Source of the DNA: Styela clava
Taxonomy: Eukaryota > Chordata > Ascidiacea > Stolidobranchia > Styelidae
Length of the DNA stretch: 64,000 nt
Direction of reading: 5' to 3'
Assembly: GCF_964204865.1 (NCBI RefSeq)
Contig: NC_135250.1
Location: 23,923,395 to 23,987,394 of the forward strand
Shown here: positions 12,189 through 24,401 of the stretch, in pieces
Numbering within the stretch: the first letter of the stretch is position 1
How the letters are laid out: the number at the start of each line of letters is the position of its first letter
Notes under the pieces: model-generated
Seen by the model: only the letters and a program-made list of their open reading frames with translations
Told to the model about the DNA's origin: nothing
The model's database searches: none
Position numbers and translations under genes: made by a program

Positions 12189-13939
12189 ATAACGTGTTCT
12201 GGTAATATCATATTTCAATACCCCTATCATTGAAGTTTAGAATATCAAAATCGATCAGAGATTCACGTCTACTGACTACAACATAATATAAATTTTATTA
12301 TATATTCAACTACTTTGTGTAGTGAATTGAAGTGCGCATGCGCAAAATGATGTATAATGTGCCGTTATATCGCAATGACGTCACACATATCCAGGTTTAG
12401 ACGAACACTAACTTTGTTTGGTGAAACGTAGATAGACAGATTTCACCGAAGGTTTTTCCCTAAGGAAAACGACGCGGATGAATAATTAATTTAGTTTGCA
12501 GAAACCCTCGCGATCGTCGAAATGATAAAATTTCTTGTTTATCTCGGGCATTTCAAGAGGGTTGAGAAACGACAGCAATTTATGAAAGTTTTATTCTAAT
12601 TAGATTAAATAAAGATATTGAGGGTATAGAACTTTCGCACTATTCATCAGAGTCGAGTTCAGACCTGCAGTTGTTGAAAGTATACAAAAGTCGGAATAAA
12701 CATTACACAGACTAAATACTTTAGTATTCAGTTAGTATACAATGGATATATGATATATTTTAGTGGTTTTCAACGGGTTATTTATAACTCGTATTGAGCA
12801 AATAATTTAAATTAGCTGGGCATGACGTATTTCGAAAATTTGACCTGTTCATATTACACTGTTCCTCGAATTCGAGTTCAGGTCTGCATTTGGTGAAGAT
12901 ATACGAAAGTTACAAATATCGAGAAAACGTGTAACAGAGTAAATACAGACGCTTGTTTAGCATACAATCGATATAGGAAATATATTACAGTGAAGTATAA
13001 ATCAGACGAATACATATTCATATTGTGAATATTAGTCATGAGAAATATTTCTAAGGCTATATTCATATTGTTTCTTTTGCACAATTTGAGTTTGTACGTG
13101 AACAAAAACAAGATATTGCAAAAACTTGAAATAACTGTTAACGATAGTTCTGCGAACAAAATTTAAATGGAAAGAGAATTGGTTGAGTTGGTCAATAACT
13201 TTTTGCGTATAGTTCCTGGCCAAACAAATATGAGTCAAAGCAAATAAGTTCCCTCGTTCGCTTTTTCTAACATTCCTTAAAGGAAAGGCTGTTCCATGTT
13301 GTTGTAACACAGCTTAGTACGGCTTGTTTATCTTCTTTATGCACTGTCCCAAGCCGTTAAATATAGCCATTAACATTTCTATGAAACCAGGGGTGGAGTA
13401 TGCTCGTGAGATAATTCCGATCCTAGCGCCTTTTAATGGTTTTATGCTTACCTAATAGCTTACGGGAAATACAGACAAATTACGTTGTACTTGGTTTAGT
13501 TTGTTTCACTAATATTCCTCAGTTACTTAGTCGTATTGTAATTTTTTTTTTATTGAAAGGAGAAATAAAAAGCACTTCGCAAAATAGCATTTTGTGCTGA
13601 ACAATAAAAAAATTTGTCACTCAAATGTGGTGAAAAAAAATTAAAAAGTATTGTAATACTTAAGTATGGATGCAATATAAACTATTCAAAATGAACAAAA
13701 TCAGATCGCAAATTGTGCGTATCACTAGATAAAGATCCATTAAATATTTAACAACAATTAGAACGGAGATTTCATACCATGGAGAGCTGGAATATGTCGG
13801 GAAATGTAAGGAACCTTGCACTGTTCTGCAGCATTTATTGCTTATGTTTGAACAAGTGACTAATTGGCCATCATGATTAAATTACAGTATATATCCCTTT
13901 TTTAATACAAAAATAAATATTTTTTATATTAAAACAGAT
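12189..13939. other. Intergenic; diverged tandem duplication, no gene
   Basis: Segments at about 12,640-12,760 and 12,855-12,985 are diverged copies of each other (GAGTTCAGACCTGCA versus GAGTTCAGGTCTGCA, followed by matching ATACAATGGATAT-type sequence). Short open frames on the minus strand have no recognisable features. Confidence 0.5.
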
Positions 13940-16900
13940 ATGAGAATCAAACTTAAAGTGGTGTTTATACTGATTCTAATAATTGTATTTAAATTTGATA
14001 GTTTTAAATGTCTGAAGCACTGGCTATCAAACAAGATTCCAGATAGAGATGGGAACTGCTTATGCAATAAATGGGTGTACTTGTCGTCAGACATAAAATG
14101 GAAAACGCATGAATTCAAAGAAAAGAACCGATTTAATTCTGCAAAATCTTGCCGATATGCAATACAACTCAATCGGACTAAATGCGTTTCTACAAAACTG
14201 CAAGCATCAGGGCAGAATGTAGACGTTAAAAAACATTGCAAGAAGGGTCATGTCAGGATTAACAGATCATTTTACCTTCCACGAAATCGATGTCACGCCG
14301 GATTTCAAAACTTCCAAATAACTGAAAATTGTGACAAGTGCGAGGATGAATACAAAAGAACGTTTTCTTTGTGTTATTCAAGACTGAGTGAGAACAAAAA
14401 GAACAGGGTTCACTACTGTAAAGTGAATTGGACAAATTGTGAAACGTCACAATGTAACTCTAAACCCCACTTCTGGTGGTCATTGGTAAAACTTTCTGAT
14501 GACTGCGGTGCCAAATGTACTGATGGGCTTTCAATAGGTATGATAACATCGGTAAGAAAATGTGTGGCATTGCAGAATAACAGTGACATCGCATCAGGTG
14601 TTAGTTGTTTACCTGGCGAAGTAGGAAAAGAACGAAAATTTAAATGTCCGTTGTTGCCTAACTGCAACGACGCTATTCCCACAAATGAAATTAAGTTTCA
14701 CGTTGCCACGTCCGACGCGCTTCCTACGTCCACCGGAATTCCAAATCAAGAAAATGATGATTGCAACTTATCAACCACATCATCAAATAAAAACATTGAA
14801 AAAAACCAAACGAATACTAACATGGGTATTACCATGATATTCACTTCGACTTTTAATAATATTATCTCAGACGAAGTAACCTTTACTGCTCCTGAAGAGG
14901 ATACTAATCCAGAAACAGAAGTCATCCTAGTGACGTCATCATCGTGGAGTTCCTTTGTCGTTGCCATGACAATCATCGGAATTATACTTCTTCTAGTTGT
15001 GATATGCCTCGCGTCAGCTGTTTGTTATATTGTGTTTTGTCAAAACAAAAAGAATGTGACAAATATCTACGAAGTAGTAAGAAGATCTAGAAATTCTTTA
15101 GAAAGAGGTTTGTTGGTTTGAATGATGAATTTAGCTTTATCATAACTGGCAATACAATAAGGTGGAGGGTAGGACCGTGTATAGATTATGTCTGAGTATG
15201 GATTTCCCAGGTATGATGGCTAAAGGGCAATACCAAAATTATCCCATTTTTAAACAACTGATATAGGAAATCTATTTCTCCCTGGAAACGGATATCGCAT
15301 CTAAACTTTTTAATCTAATTTTGCTTTGGACGTTCGCCCATCGCATTGATTTTATAGATCGAGTCGGGCGCAAGCTCGCAATGTAATGGCGTTGAAACGT
15401 TAAAATGTTTTACACGAGCAACAATGTTTTTTATCATCAAATTTTACGATCGCTGCTGAAGCTAACAAATATTTGCAAAGGTGATTCCATGAAATTAACA
15501 GTAATATTCCGATGGTACATATATATATTTTTTTGTAAACAGTAGGTAATCAGGTATTAATTTAAAAAAATGTAGAGAAAATACCCAAGAAACTGTGTAT
15601 CTCCTTGTGGTTCAATTGGTATTTTTACAGAAAATTATGTTCAATTAAAGATATCGCTTTTTACCACCGCAACAAATGAATTGACTGAATAGGGCGTGAC
15701 AGATAAATTTATGCAGTTGCTAAAGTTCTATACTCAAAAGCCTGATACGCGGTTAATTGAATTTATTACCTTCTGCATAGACAAAATACACCAATTTATT
15801 CAAGATCATACTGTTGTATGCCCTTACCCAAAGACAAATTTGAGGTTTCTAAAACTATGGAAACGTTATTTTTGTCAATATCTATGAATTAGACATAAGG
15901 TATTCAAATAAGTTATAATGCAGTAACATGTAACATTATTGTATTTGTTTTTTAAGGCTACGAGAGGTTTAGCGCATTTATTCGCGGTCAGAACCAATGT
16001 ATCGATTCTACTAAGCCAGGCCCATCTCAAACAGTGCCGATGGAAGCAGTAACGCCGGTAAGTAATTTTTCAAAATTGAATGATTGAGGCGCTCATTTTC
16101 AAACTTGTATTTTATAAACATATTTCATTGAAGTCACTCCTCATTATAATTAAGTTTGATCGCAACAAAGGTGCGTTTTATCTAGAAGGTAAATTATTTG
16201 AATGAACAAAATTCAAGTCGTTTGTTCCCAGATTACACTACATATGAATGACAAAGTAGTGGTTGATAATGATGAAGATGCTGAATATTGGACGATCTGT
16301 GACGTAAATGGCGAAGGAGTGACGTCATTTCTTCGTGATGACGCCATCAATCATAACATACCATTGGAAATGAGGAAAACGACGGCGCAGTATGATCCAC
16401 CGAAAATAATTTCAAAACTTTCTGGTTCACTAAGCCATGGCGGAATCTCAAACAAAGCAAAAAATCCCTTAGTGCCACCTACAGGAGATAGTATGCGCAG
16501 TTCAAGTGAAAGTAAGCAAAACATTGAAAAAATATCCTAATCACACAAATTTTACGATTCCAATGCCGTAATGCAACAAATTAGGTAGCGATCCAAATGT
16601 ATCGCTTACAAAACGCATGGTATTTAATTACGGATTTCAATTAGTCGGTCACGTGATTTGAAAGACTATCACATTTTTATAATACTCCCATCACTTTTCA
16701 GTACTAATGGGAATTTGAAAACAATTCAGGTACAAATAATGCCGCACCATTTTTTCTGGTTTCATCTGGCATTGGCAAATCCTGATAAGAGAAACATTGT
16801 AATCCCCCTGGCTATAAACTGCCTATACCCGCGTCTACCAACTGAAGAGGAATTAGCTCCAAAATAGGCCAAAAATGAAATTTTGCAAAAAGGCTTGAGA

Positions 16901-17710
16901 ACCAATGGTCTATAGTTTATACTCTATACTAAGATCCGTCTGTAGACGGTCGAAACTATTTTAAATCCTTGTGCCATTGTGTTAGGTCATTATCTGTCTG
17001 CTTGAAAAATGCTTGTTTGGAGAAAAATGTTTAATGCCCTTGGCTCACGCGTTACCAATAATAACAGGTTGTTAAAGAATTACTTTTTTATTTTTATTTT
17101 AGAAGAGCTGAAAAAAAGAGTAAGTTGTCCGGGATATGATTGGAAAACAAAAGCTCGACTATCTGCTTTCCTTGATGATGAGCCTTCGCACTCCAAAAGT
17201 TGCGACGGTGACAAACAATCGTTTGATGACATCATCAATGAAATATCGACATTGCGTCGTGATTTGTCATTTATTACTTCACGAACCAAGTCAGAATTTT
17301 TGCCTAAAGAAGAAAGTGCGTTACATACTATGTATGCCGACAGATCATCTTCGTCAGACGAGTCAGTGAACCTATACACTTCAGTTTCCCTAGCAAACTC
17401 GCAACAAGAGCCGATACCAATGTATTCTCCACGTTTATCAATAACTGAATCTCCTTTTAAAAAGATTTTGCCGCCTAAAAGTCCTATTGTGCCGTCACAG
17501 GTGTGCAACGTAACGTCATTAACTCAAAAATCGCCTGCTATAAGTGTGTTGCACCCTAGAGAAAGAAGATTCGGTCTGATAAGAGGAAGAGAGGATCATA
17601 ACTTGGGGAAAATTGTGATAGACACGACTAAAGCCAAACCAGAACATATAAACACCGAAGCCAGGATTGCTAGACCCCATCATTCGTCGTTTGATCCATA
17701 TTATAAATAA
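13940..17710 (+). CDS. Single-pass membrane protein with TSP1-like segment and long cytoplasmic tail
   Basis: Model: exons 13940-15107, 15957-16057, 16232-16511 and 17103-17710 (phases 1, 0, 1), 718 residues. An N-terminal signal peptide (MRIKLKVVFILILIIVF) is followed by a cysteine-rich ectodomain with several N-glycosylation sites. About residues 175-238 resemble a degenerate thrombospondin type-1 repeat: WW, then CxxxC-DG, VRKC, and CLPG...KC...C. A Ser/Thr-rich stalk follows, then a membrane helix at about residues 338-364 (IIGIILLLVVICLASAVCY). The tail begins with basic residues and is Ser/Pro-rich (e.g. YSPRLS, LPPKSP). If the first donor (GAG|GTTTGT) is not used, the frame ends at 15,121 with only about 27 cytoplasmic residues, so two isoforms are possible. 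The start follows an in-frame upstream stop. The ligand and exact family are unknown. Confidence 0.65.
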
Positions 17711-18289
17711 AAATGTGTTGTGATATAAGTAATTTTCATCAATTTTAAGATTTTTTTTCCAAATAAAAATATATATCTTACATTATAATAAAGCCGTACA
17801 ATTTTTTATTATTTAAATAGGTGTTATTTGTTCTCTATAAATTTTCATAAATTCATTATGATTATTGATTCAATAAAAGCATCGTTGTAAACGACAGGTT
17901 CTTAAATATCACTTATATACTTATAGATTCGATGTCATATGCATATACCGCCAATACTATATGTAGGCTATATATAACCATTTGGATGTATCAGCCATTC
18001 AAGTAATGTACATAAAGTGCGAATGCCTTATGCATATATAGTCCAAGAACAAATACACACAAATTTTATGCTCTGGTCGACGAAAAAAGAACGAATCCTA
18101 TTTACTTAATTACTACAATTTATGCTCAGGCAATCTATATCATAACATCTCCACGTCCAATTACACTTACAATAACAAAAACTAAACGTTTAGACTTGAA
18201 ACTTCAAAGAAATCACGGCATTAATGCCGTCTATTATTATATTGTAGAAAATATAACATTAATATGCCCACACAATTTTTATATGGTCT
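17711..18289. other. 3' flank with AATAAA signals and CATATGCATATA repeats
   Basis: AATAAA-type signals follow the membrane-protein stop within about 60 bp. The minisatellite motif seen at 6,190-6,680 recurs at about 17,930-18,060. No gene is seen before the start of the duplicated segment. Confidence 0.5.
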
Positions 18290-18705
18290 ACATAGGCCAG
18301 CTATATTATAATATCTGTACTTATGTCTCATTACAACGTAAAGTTGTAGGAAAAGAAAAATATAAAAAATTTGCCGCGGTGGTTGAATTCTTCATCGCGT
18401 TATCTAATTGATATTTCACGTCTATATCAGGGCTTTAAATGTTTAGGTACACGTCTATAATCATATGTCGCAACCTCACTCGGCGCATCCTACAGCGAAT
18501 GACTAACTAATGCGCGATTCAGCAGATAGGCTACATCGCAACGTCTGTAAAAAGATGTGATAATATTGGCGCAAAGATAATATATTTAGGCGATATCTTC
18601 CGAAAGGGTCGAGAACTAATATTTGTTTTTCATACTTCCGGATACATAAATAGGAGCTCACTAAAACGGAGTCATCACATAGTCATAGACAACAGAATTA
18701 GAGAG

Positions 18706-19296
18706 ATGGCTGAAGCAAAACCTACAAAGATACTTTTGAGGGCCGCAACTAAAGTAAGCCTTAATGAGAGATTTACCAAGCTAATGCATAGCCGACCTCC
18801 GACCGTAATAGAGGCTAGAATCGCGATTCACGGTACAGTACGCAAAAGTAACGGGCGATTAGCACACCAGCTACAATTAGAGAAGAATCGAGTCACACAA
18901 AACTGGAATAAAATATCAATAAAAGATAGGTTAGGAGCGCCACGTGGGAAGACCAGGGGACGTGGAATTTCAAGAGGAGCAAGATCCGCTGTATTATCAC
19001 GCTTAGGACATGGAGGAGCAACGTTACAGACCAATGGAAACGGTTTGGTTAGCACAACAAAAAGTAAAACAAGAAGAGGTTTCGTTCGAAATGCGTTTAA
19101 AAATAAGAGAAATAACAACAGAGGAAAAGGTCGTGGTGGATTGAAGAGGGATACTCAAAGAAATCGACAAAAAAAAGTTGACAAAACATCACTGGATGCG
19201 CAGATAGAAAGCTATATGTCTAAAACCAAGAGTTCAATGGACGCCGAACTTGATGTGTATAACGCATCAAGGTCAAATGTGATTATACCAAAGTGA
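18706..19296 (+). CDS. CHTOP: CHTOP-like RNA-binding, arginine/glycine-rich protein (intronless)
   Basis: 196 residues in one exon. The N-terminus (ILLRAATKVSLNERFTKLM) matches the conserved start of chromatin target of PRMT1. Residues 70-77 (SIKDRLGA) match the motif before the glycine/arginine domain. The middle is R/G/K-rich (TRGRGISRGAR, RGKGRGGLKR). The C-terminus (LDAQIESYMSKTKSSMDAE) is the family's hallmark. CHTOP works in the nucleus in mRNA export (TREX) and is methylated by PRMT1; that is family knowledge. The arginine-rich domain is shorter than in vertebrates. A TATA-like ACATAAATA lies at about 18,644. Vertebrate CHTOP is multi-exon, so lack of introns suggests a retrocopy. It converges on the CALHM-like gene. 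Its sister copy at 45,125 is broken. Confidence 0.85.
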   Translation: MAEAKPTKILLRAATKVSLNERFTKLMHSRPPTVIEARIAIHGTVRKSNGRLAHQLQLEKNRVTQNWNKISIKDRLGAPRGKTRGRGISRGARSAVLSRLGHGGATLQTNGNGLVSTTKSKTRRGFVRNAFKNKRNNNRGKGRGGLKRDTQRNRQKKVDKTSLDAQIESYMSKTKSSMDAELDVYNASRSNVIIPK

Positions 19297-20325
19297 TTCC
19301 AATATGTATTACATTCAACATACAAATGAATTGGGATTTAGCATTTCTTTTCTCTAGCATCATGGACGTCATCCGATTCTTTTCCTTTCACTTTATTTGA
19401 TAGGCTATCAAAAAACAATTCCAGTTACCGCGGAAAATCGACTTGTTTGTGGCAATACTTATCACCATGTAATAATATTATAGAAGACAACTCATTTATT
19501 TATATCTGGTATATATTTCAGCTCATTATTTAAATAAAATTTAGTATATGAATTTCATAGAGAGAACAAAATTAGTATATGATACAACGAATTAAGTATA
19601 ATATTATCTAAATTGGATGAATACAAACGCTAGTTCAAATATCTATTTTTAGTACGGCCAATGTGTCCATATTTATCCATCTTTTTATAACGGTGATATC
19701 ATATAAAACTAACAGGAATGTTTATAACGGTGGTATCCTAAAACTAACAGGCAGCAATGAGATTGAGCGGAATCGGTGTTGCGAGAACAGCTGAGATTGA
19801 TCCAATTCGCAAAAAAGCAAATCAAAACAAGATATAATCTGGCACTTTACCACACATGTTTACGTCTACAGATTACCATGGTATTTTAGATTAGTTACGA
19901 CCTGGGATTTTATTTTGTCACGATACCGCAGGTTAAATTGAATACAATCTAATTAATAAAGCAAAACATTTTAAATATTTCAGTATTGATTATGGCACGA
20001 TTACTTTGCGCATCGAAAAAGCCCGTTATTTAATAAACAATAGGACTTCTCAAGGAGTGACATAGTCACGACTACTACTAAATAGCAGTTATGGGATTTT
20101 TTAACGGCGATGGCAAATATGCAAGATCGCAAAAATACGAATCAAAATTGAATATTATGGGGCATTTTCTTCATATTTTTATGTCCACAAACTGCCTTGG
20201 TAGTTATGCTTGTATTTTGTCGTTGAACGTGCAATCATGAGACACGTTGAGCATGATTAAAGACCTTTTAAATTCTAATAGTTGTCATGGCTTAGATATT
20301 TTACGCGACAGAAAAATCACAATAT

Positions 20326-21150
20326 CGTCACGCTAATAACCGAATTGCGTAAGTCATTTTTAGCAGTTTTGAGAAAAACGTAAAAAACTTCCTAATGATA
20401 ATGTTATGTCATTGAGAGGCAATAATTTGCCTTGTTTCAATTTTTTGATCGTAGCCTGATTTAAGTTAATTTGTATGACGCAGTTAAGTGACGTCATTAT
20501 GACGCACTGTGACTTAGGCAGAAATGTGTCTATGACTTGGGGACATATGCAATTTTGCAACTTTACTATATGCACCAGTCCTGAAAACCAAAAATTCCAA
20601 AAACCAATGTAATTTTTAGTATCTACAATGTCTAATCCCCAAAATAGCTAATCAGTTTCTATTGCATTATTTTTTATGTTTAAAATTATATATATTTCAA
20701 TAATATAACACGTTCTGCACACCCACCGAAATAAGACTAAGATCAAATATAAAGAATAAAACAGCAATGCACCCAATATAAAAGCCACCCAAGGTGAATT
20801 GGACTCGGACAGTGAATATCACAAGTGCACGCCTTCCGATACTGTAGTATAAATTCAAATTAATACGCGCTAAGCTAGAATCCGAGATGCAAAAACTCGA
20901 AAATACTTCGCAGGGGTTATTTTCCTTTTGTGACGTCAGAATAGTCCTGCGGTAACAATGACAATTGATTATGAGGAAACAATTGCACAAATGTGCATGT
21001 CATACTAAATCTCCATTTTTATGGGTTTCGGAATTCTTGAAATAAAATCTGAGTTAACAGATAGGTGCGCAGCATTACATAAATACCTATCTTATAAAAA
21101 AACTCAAAATCGCTAAAAATGACTTACGCAATTCGGTTATTAGCGTGACG
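20326..21150. mobile_element. Non-autonomous element with about 55-bp terminal inverted repeats
   Basis: CGTCACGCTAATAACCGAAT at 20,326 reappears inverted, ending at 21,150, and the match continues inward for about 55 bp (through GCGTAAGTCATTTTTAGC). There is no transposase frame and no clear target duplication. It lies in sequence found only in copy A of the duplication. Confidence 0.75.
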
Positions 21151-21473
21151 AGGGAATCTCAGATTTTAAAATCACCCTATTTGAAAAATCTGGCTGCGCC
21201 CTAGCCATTAGGGTTTGCGAACTAGGGGCTTAGCGGAAATAGGAATCCAAAATTGTAAATATAACTTCGAACTTTCAAATTAATATTAAAAACTTAAATT
21301 TATAAATTTAATATTAAGCTGAAAAAATGGATTTTCATATTTTGTATAAGGTATCTAAAAATTGGAAATGTGAAAAAGTGAGATAGTTTGGAAATGGTTT
21401 GGAAAATTTCTGCTAGATCTAGCGCCGGCTCAAGCTTGGCTCCAGCTCCGACTGCAGCTGCATCGAAATGTCA

Positions 21474-21770
21474 CGGCTCGGTGGTTCCAGGCCCCGATTC
21501 CGTGGTTCCAGGTCCCGGCTCCGTGGTTCCAGGCCCCGATTCCGTGGTTCCAGGTCCTGGCTCCGTGGTTCCAGGCCCCCATTCCGTGGTTGCAGGCCCC
21601 GACTTCGGGGTTCCAGGTCCCGGCTCCGTGGTTCCAGGCCCCGATTCCGTGGTTCCAGGTCCCGGCTCCGTGGTTCCAGGCCCCGATTCCGTGGTTGCAG
21701 GCCCCGACTTCGTGGTTCCAGGTCCCGGCTCCGTGGTTCCAGGCCGCGGCTCCGGCTTCACAACCTTGGC
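21474..21770. repeat. GC-rich 21-bp minisatellite (about 13 units) in the last CALHM-like exon
   Basis: Units such as GGTTCCAGGCCCCGATTCCG recur about 13 times, with two variants often alternating (42-bp higher order). On the minus strand they encode a 7-residue GTTE[P/S]GP repeat in frame with the exon. All frames are open here because 21 is divisible by three, so the plus-strand frames are by-products. The repeat is absent from copy B. Confidence 0.88.
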
Positions 21771-21967
21771 ACTGCTAACAGGCACCCAATCATCAATATT
21801 GACTGCAATATAATTATCATCATTGTAATTGTCTTCGTGTTCTTTGATATTTTTGATAGCGTCTTCGTAGTATGATTTATTCTGCAATTCTGGCATCGCC
21901 GTTTTGAGTTTTTCCTCCAACTAAAAAAGAGAATTTATTGACAACTTTCCACGCTGGGGAGTGGACA

Positions 21968-22420
21968 GCAGGGGTCGGCAACCTTTAGTCGCTCGCGGGC
22001 CTAAATTAAGGGTTCTAAGTCATTGGCGGGCCGCACATATTTTTAGAAAGTCGAAAATCGAACGGATGATATTTCTTATATTAAAAATTAAGCAGTGATA
22101 CATCTCTCGAATAGAATACAAATTTATTTCCTCATTGCCTTCAATCTCAAAAAATTTCATTTGAATATTTTCGGCGCCATTGAACCCTTTGCACTTAGCA
22201 ATAAATTTTCTGCGTTTTGTTGCCATTTGTCTAATTATAAATAAATTATTAGTTCATTAAACAAGAAATTGTGAATTTTATTCTTTTCAGATTATAATAT
22301 AATTTAGTCTACACGTGTATCACAATAAATTCTGTTACGTAAATAATATAATCGTCTAAACTAAACAGCCGTTTTGTTACTATAATTCAGTGAAGCGTCG
22401 CGGGCCGGATTAATTTTGCA
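21968..22420. mobile_element. Degenerate hAT-like insertion in copy A intron
   Basis: The left end AGGGGTCGGCAACCTTTAG followed by CGCGGGCC is typical of hAT-derived MITEs. The right part contains GCGTCGCGGGCCGG. Copy B lacks this block, so it inserted after the duplication. The right terminus is too eroded to set a target duplication. Confidence 0.5.
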
Positions 22421-22533
22421 TTGGACTAAAATAACTCACAATTTGTCTGATGTCTTTACTTATCATATCTTCCTTTATCTTCAAGTAATTATCGACAATG
22501 ACGTATGTGTTGTAGTCTGCATTATACCAGCAT

Positions 22534-24401
22534 CTATAATAAAAGTGGAGTTGCATGTTTAAACAGGGTTATTGGTGTTTTCAGACGGTTCTTCACTGTT
22601 TTTAAGCGTTTTAGCAGGGTTAATCGATGTCACCATCCGAAACATAGGTCATAGAAGATGGTTAAATATTTCCCGTGTGTTTCAAGAACATATTAGTCTA
22701 TTTCGAAACGATCATAATAAATACGTGTTGTGTTCTCACAAAAAAACGTTTTGGTAAGTTCTTACTTGAATGATATACTTTAGGTTTTAAATTAAGTAAC
22801 TTTTATTTAAATCAAGTTCCCACTGTGTCTGTCTTAAACTATTTAACCACTTCAATGGTTAGTCGGCACCAGTAATTTTTTTAATTTTCATATAACTTAA
22901 TTTGATAGAAAATTTGGAAATCTGTATCCAAGTATCATTTGTTCATTTGTAAACTCGTTGCATTAAATATTGGGTATCGTTATCTAGAATAGTATTTCAT
23001 AATCATCTTAGCGCATAATGAAACCGATAGAAAGAATGACAAATAGCATCAACGTTTAGAACAGGGTTGACGAACCTATATGCTGTCACGGGACATTATT
23101 TCAGTCACCGCCGAGTGAGCACAACTTTTTAGTCATACTATTTCCCGTTCGAATACCACAGCCTTTTTAACACGGATTTTTTGGTCGACTACCGGGGTAT
23201 CACTGCACAATCATTTTTATTGCACTGAATGAAATAAATTGTAGTCTTAGATATTTTATGCAGATCTAGGGATTTCTGTGACATTGCTATCTTGAAAAGA
23301 ATCTTGGGTGATAACATTGTGATAAAGTGGAGTCAGTGATGCAAGAACAGATCAAATTTGTATTAATAATTCGTAACAATGCAAAAATACAAATCAAAAC
23401 TAAATATAATCTGGCAGTTTGAAGCACTATTCATGCCCGTGGATTGTGATATTTCATAGTAATGTTCTGAATTTGTTGACGCAATCGCAGATTGCAATAA
23501 ACACACAATTAAATTATTATAGTAAGAATTATAAGTAGACCCGTATTGGTCCTCATTGGAATACTTTGCGCAACCACAAAATTATTACTCGACAACATAA
23601 CATTTGGGTTGCCTATTTGCGGCGACAGTTGTATGGAAATTTTCGATCTCTTTCCGGTTTCCCATGTTGTGGTAATTTCAACCTAGGTTTTATCGAACCT
23701 TCCTCTATGACATTTTATGATTTGGTGTCGGGTTAATACGTAAAATTCTAGTTCATAATGCTCCCCATGAATGGAGAACTGGATACTTAGTAATTTGCTA
23801 TTTCAGAACGTGATGTTTTCTCAAATTTCACATTTTTGCATTAGTGGTGGGGGCTTTGTACAAAAGATCCGTATTTCGTAAGCCTTAGAATACAGAAACT
23901 ATAAAAGTATCCATCTTTTCACGATTAACCGATTTTTAAAACGTGGGCATTTTTTTCAAGATCTTGTTTGTTTTAATCGTTGAGCTGAAGTTATAAACTT
24001 GTTATTATAAATTCAAATATCCCGTGTATCGTGCGCAAAAACATTTCTTTTCCCTAAAGTAAGGTTACCCCTTCTTCATTAACCCGTATTCGTTTGCCGA
24101 TAAGACAGTCTTTCTAGGATAAGACTAACTAGACTGAGACACTGGTTATTTTGAACCATTGTTGAAGGTGTCTATAATACAGCAAAAACAGATGCATTGG
24201 AAATAGCGTTGCCAGTAATATGAATGATACTGTCGATCCCGTTCTCTTTCTACAGCCTCTAAAGGTTTATGAATTTACGCTAAACCAAACTGAATCGCCT
24301 GAATGCTTCGCGGGCCGCACGAAACTCTTTTGGCACTTCAAGCCTTGTACCAAAATCTTCCACAAAGATACCAAGTTTTTTAGATATCTAAACGTCCTTA
24401 C
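22534..24401. other. Long CALHM-like intron in copy A; about 1.6 kb not found in copy B
   Basis: The equivalent intron in copy B is 255 bp. The extra sequence contains hAT-like ends (CAGGGTTGACGAACC near 23,061 and CGCGGGCCGCACGAAA near 24,309), suggesting one or more decayed insertions. No gene is recognised. Confidence 0.4.

Noticed and set aside
11921-12205. Plus-strand frame of 94 codons
   Set aside because: It is entirely inside the palindromic MITE and its flanks.
13780-13806. Upstream ATG followed by a good donor (AAT|GTAAGG) before the membrane-protein gene
   Set aside because: Joined to the acceptor just before 13,938 it would meet a stop at once; it could only be a 5' untranslated exon.
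16690-16727. Possible extra exon between the third and fourth exons of the membrane-protein gene
   Set aside because: Its 28-29 nt length would break the reading frame.
21388-21875. Plus-strand frames rich in GPDSVVPGP and SRPRFRG repeats
   Set aside because: All frames are open through a 21-bp repeat; the minus-strand frame is the one continuous with a conserved exon.
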